Shown here: positions 63,973-64,000 of the stretch, piece after piece | How positions within the stretch are numbered: position 1 is the first letter of the stretch | Layout: every line of letters starts with the position of its first letter | Origin: Alphaproteobacteria bacterium | GTDB taxonomy: Bacteria; Pseudomonadota; Alphaproteobacteria; UBA2966 | Length of the DNA: 64,000 nt | NCBI GenBank assembly: GCA_018654745.1 | Contig: JABILA010000141.1 | Span: forward strand, 35,631-99,630 | Direction: 5' to 3' | Notes under the pieces: generated by a model | The model's database searches: none | What the model was told of the DNA's origin: nothing | The model's input: the letters and a program-made list of their open reading frames with translations, nothing else | Position numbers and translations under genes: made by a program

Positions 63973-64000
63973 ATGTTACAGAATAGCGAAAAGATCATCA
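63973..64000 (+). CDS. Start of an unknown ORF (cut by window edge)
   Basis: An ATG at 63973 opens a frame reading MLQNSEKII up to the right edge, with GAAAGG ahead as a possible ribosome binding site. Only nine codons are present. It may be a transposase, given the truncated chemoreceptor upstream, but nothing in nine residues proves this. Confidence 0.35.

Overview
The window reads as an ordinary chromosomal segment of an alphaproteobacterium, most likely a Rhodospirillales-like or marine lineage. The reasons are gene orders typical of that class (lptF-lptG-lptD-surA-pdxA-rsmA, purC-purS-purQ-purL-bolA-grxD, yicC-gmk), a DUF1476 (F1-ATPase zeta-type) gene, a class II DAHP synthase, a zinc-free-type S4 protein and an interspersed palindromic element of the kind common in alphaproteobacterial genomes. 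No tRNA, rRNA, CRISPR array or prophage was seen. The species cannot be named from the sequence alone.

Layout. 1-2.2 kb: two tandem lipoprotein paralogues (one cut by the window edge), a membrane-anchored hypothetical protein and a Phd/VapC toxin-antitoxin pair with a clear promoter and operator palindrome. 3.1-7.6 kb: fatty-acid synthesis genes fabD-fabG-acpP-fabF and mltG. 7.8-11.1 kb: an alpha/beta hydrolase and a convergent SDR, then yicC-gmk. 11.1-18.9 kb (minus): lptF-lptG-lptD-surA-pdxA-rsmA, an outer-membrane biogenesis operon. 19.1-21.1 kb: pepA-holC. 21.1-26.6 kb: a metabolic mix (reductive-dehalogenase-like protein, DapA-type lyase, class II aldolase, glutathione reductase, phytanoyl-CoA-type dioxygenase). 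26.8-39.2 kb: housekeeping enzymes (class II DAHP synthase, pncB, nadE, cysS, cimA, rarD, trmJ, rpsD) with a curA-like reductase on the other strand. 39.4-50.6 kb: accessory genes, including two regulator/enzyme pairs with visible shared or repeated operators (WYL regulator with GST; MarR with a CYP199-like P450) and a three-gene operon of exported proteins (amidohydrolase, YtkA-like protein, di-haem peroxidase). 50.7-53 kb: a soluble four-PAS histidine kinase. 53.2-57.9 kb: purine genes with bolA and grxD. 58.2-61.8 kb: DUF1476 and a TRAP transporter. 62.4-64 kb: a chemoreceptor that stops before its signalling domain, followed by hairpins and the start of another ORF, which suggests disruption by a mobile element.

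The parts most worth a second look are the 50-bp duplicated gene end at 29.6-29.75 kb, a possible small RNA at 29.38-29.51 kb, the operator pairs at 42.07/42.80 kb and 45.05-45.11 kb, the exported amidohydrolase/YtkA/peroxidase operon, the soluble RdhA-like protein and the broken chemoreceptor at the right edge. I did not find strong evidence for a wholly new defence or mobile system.
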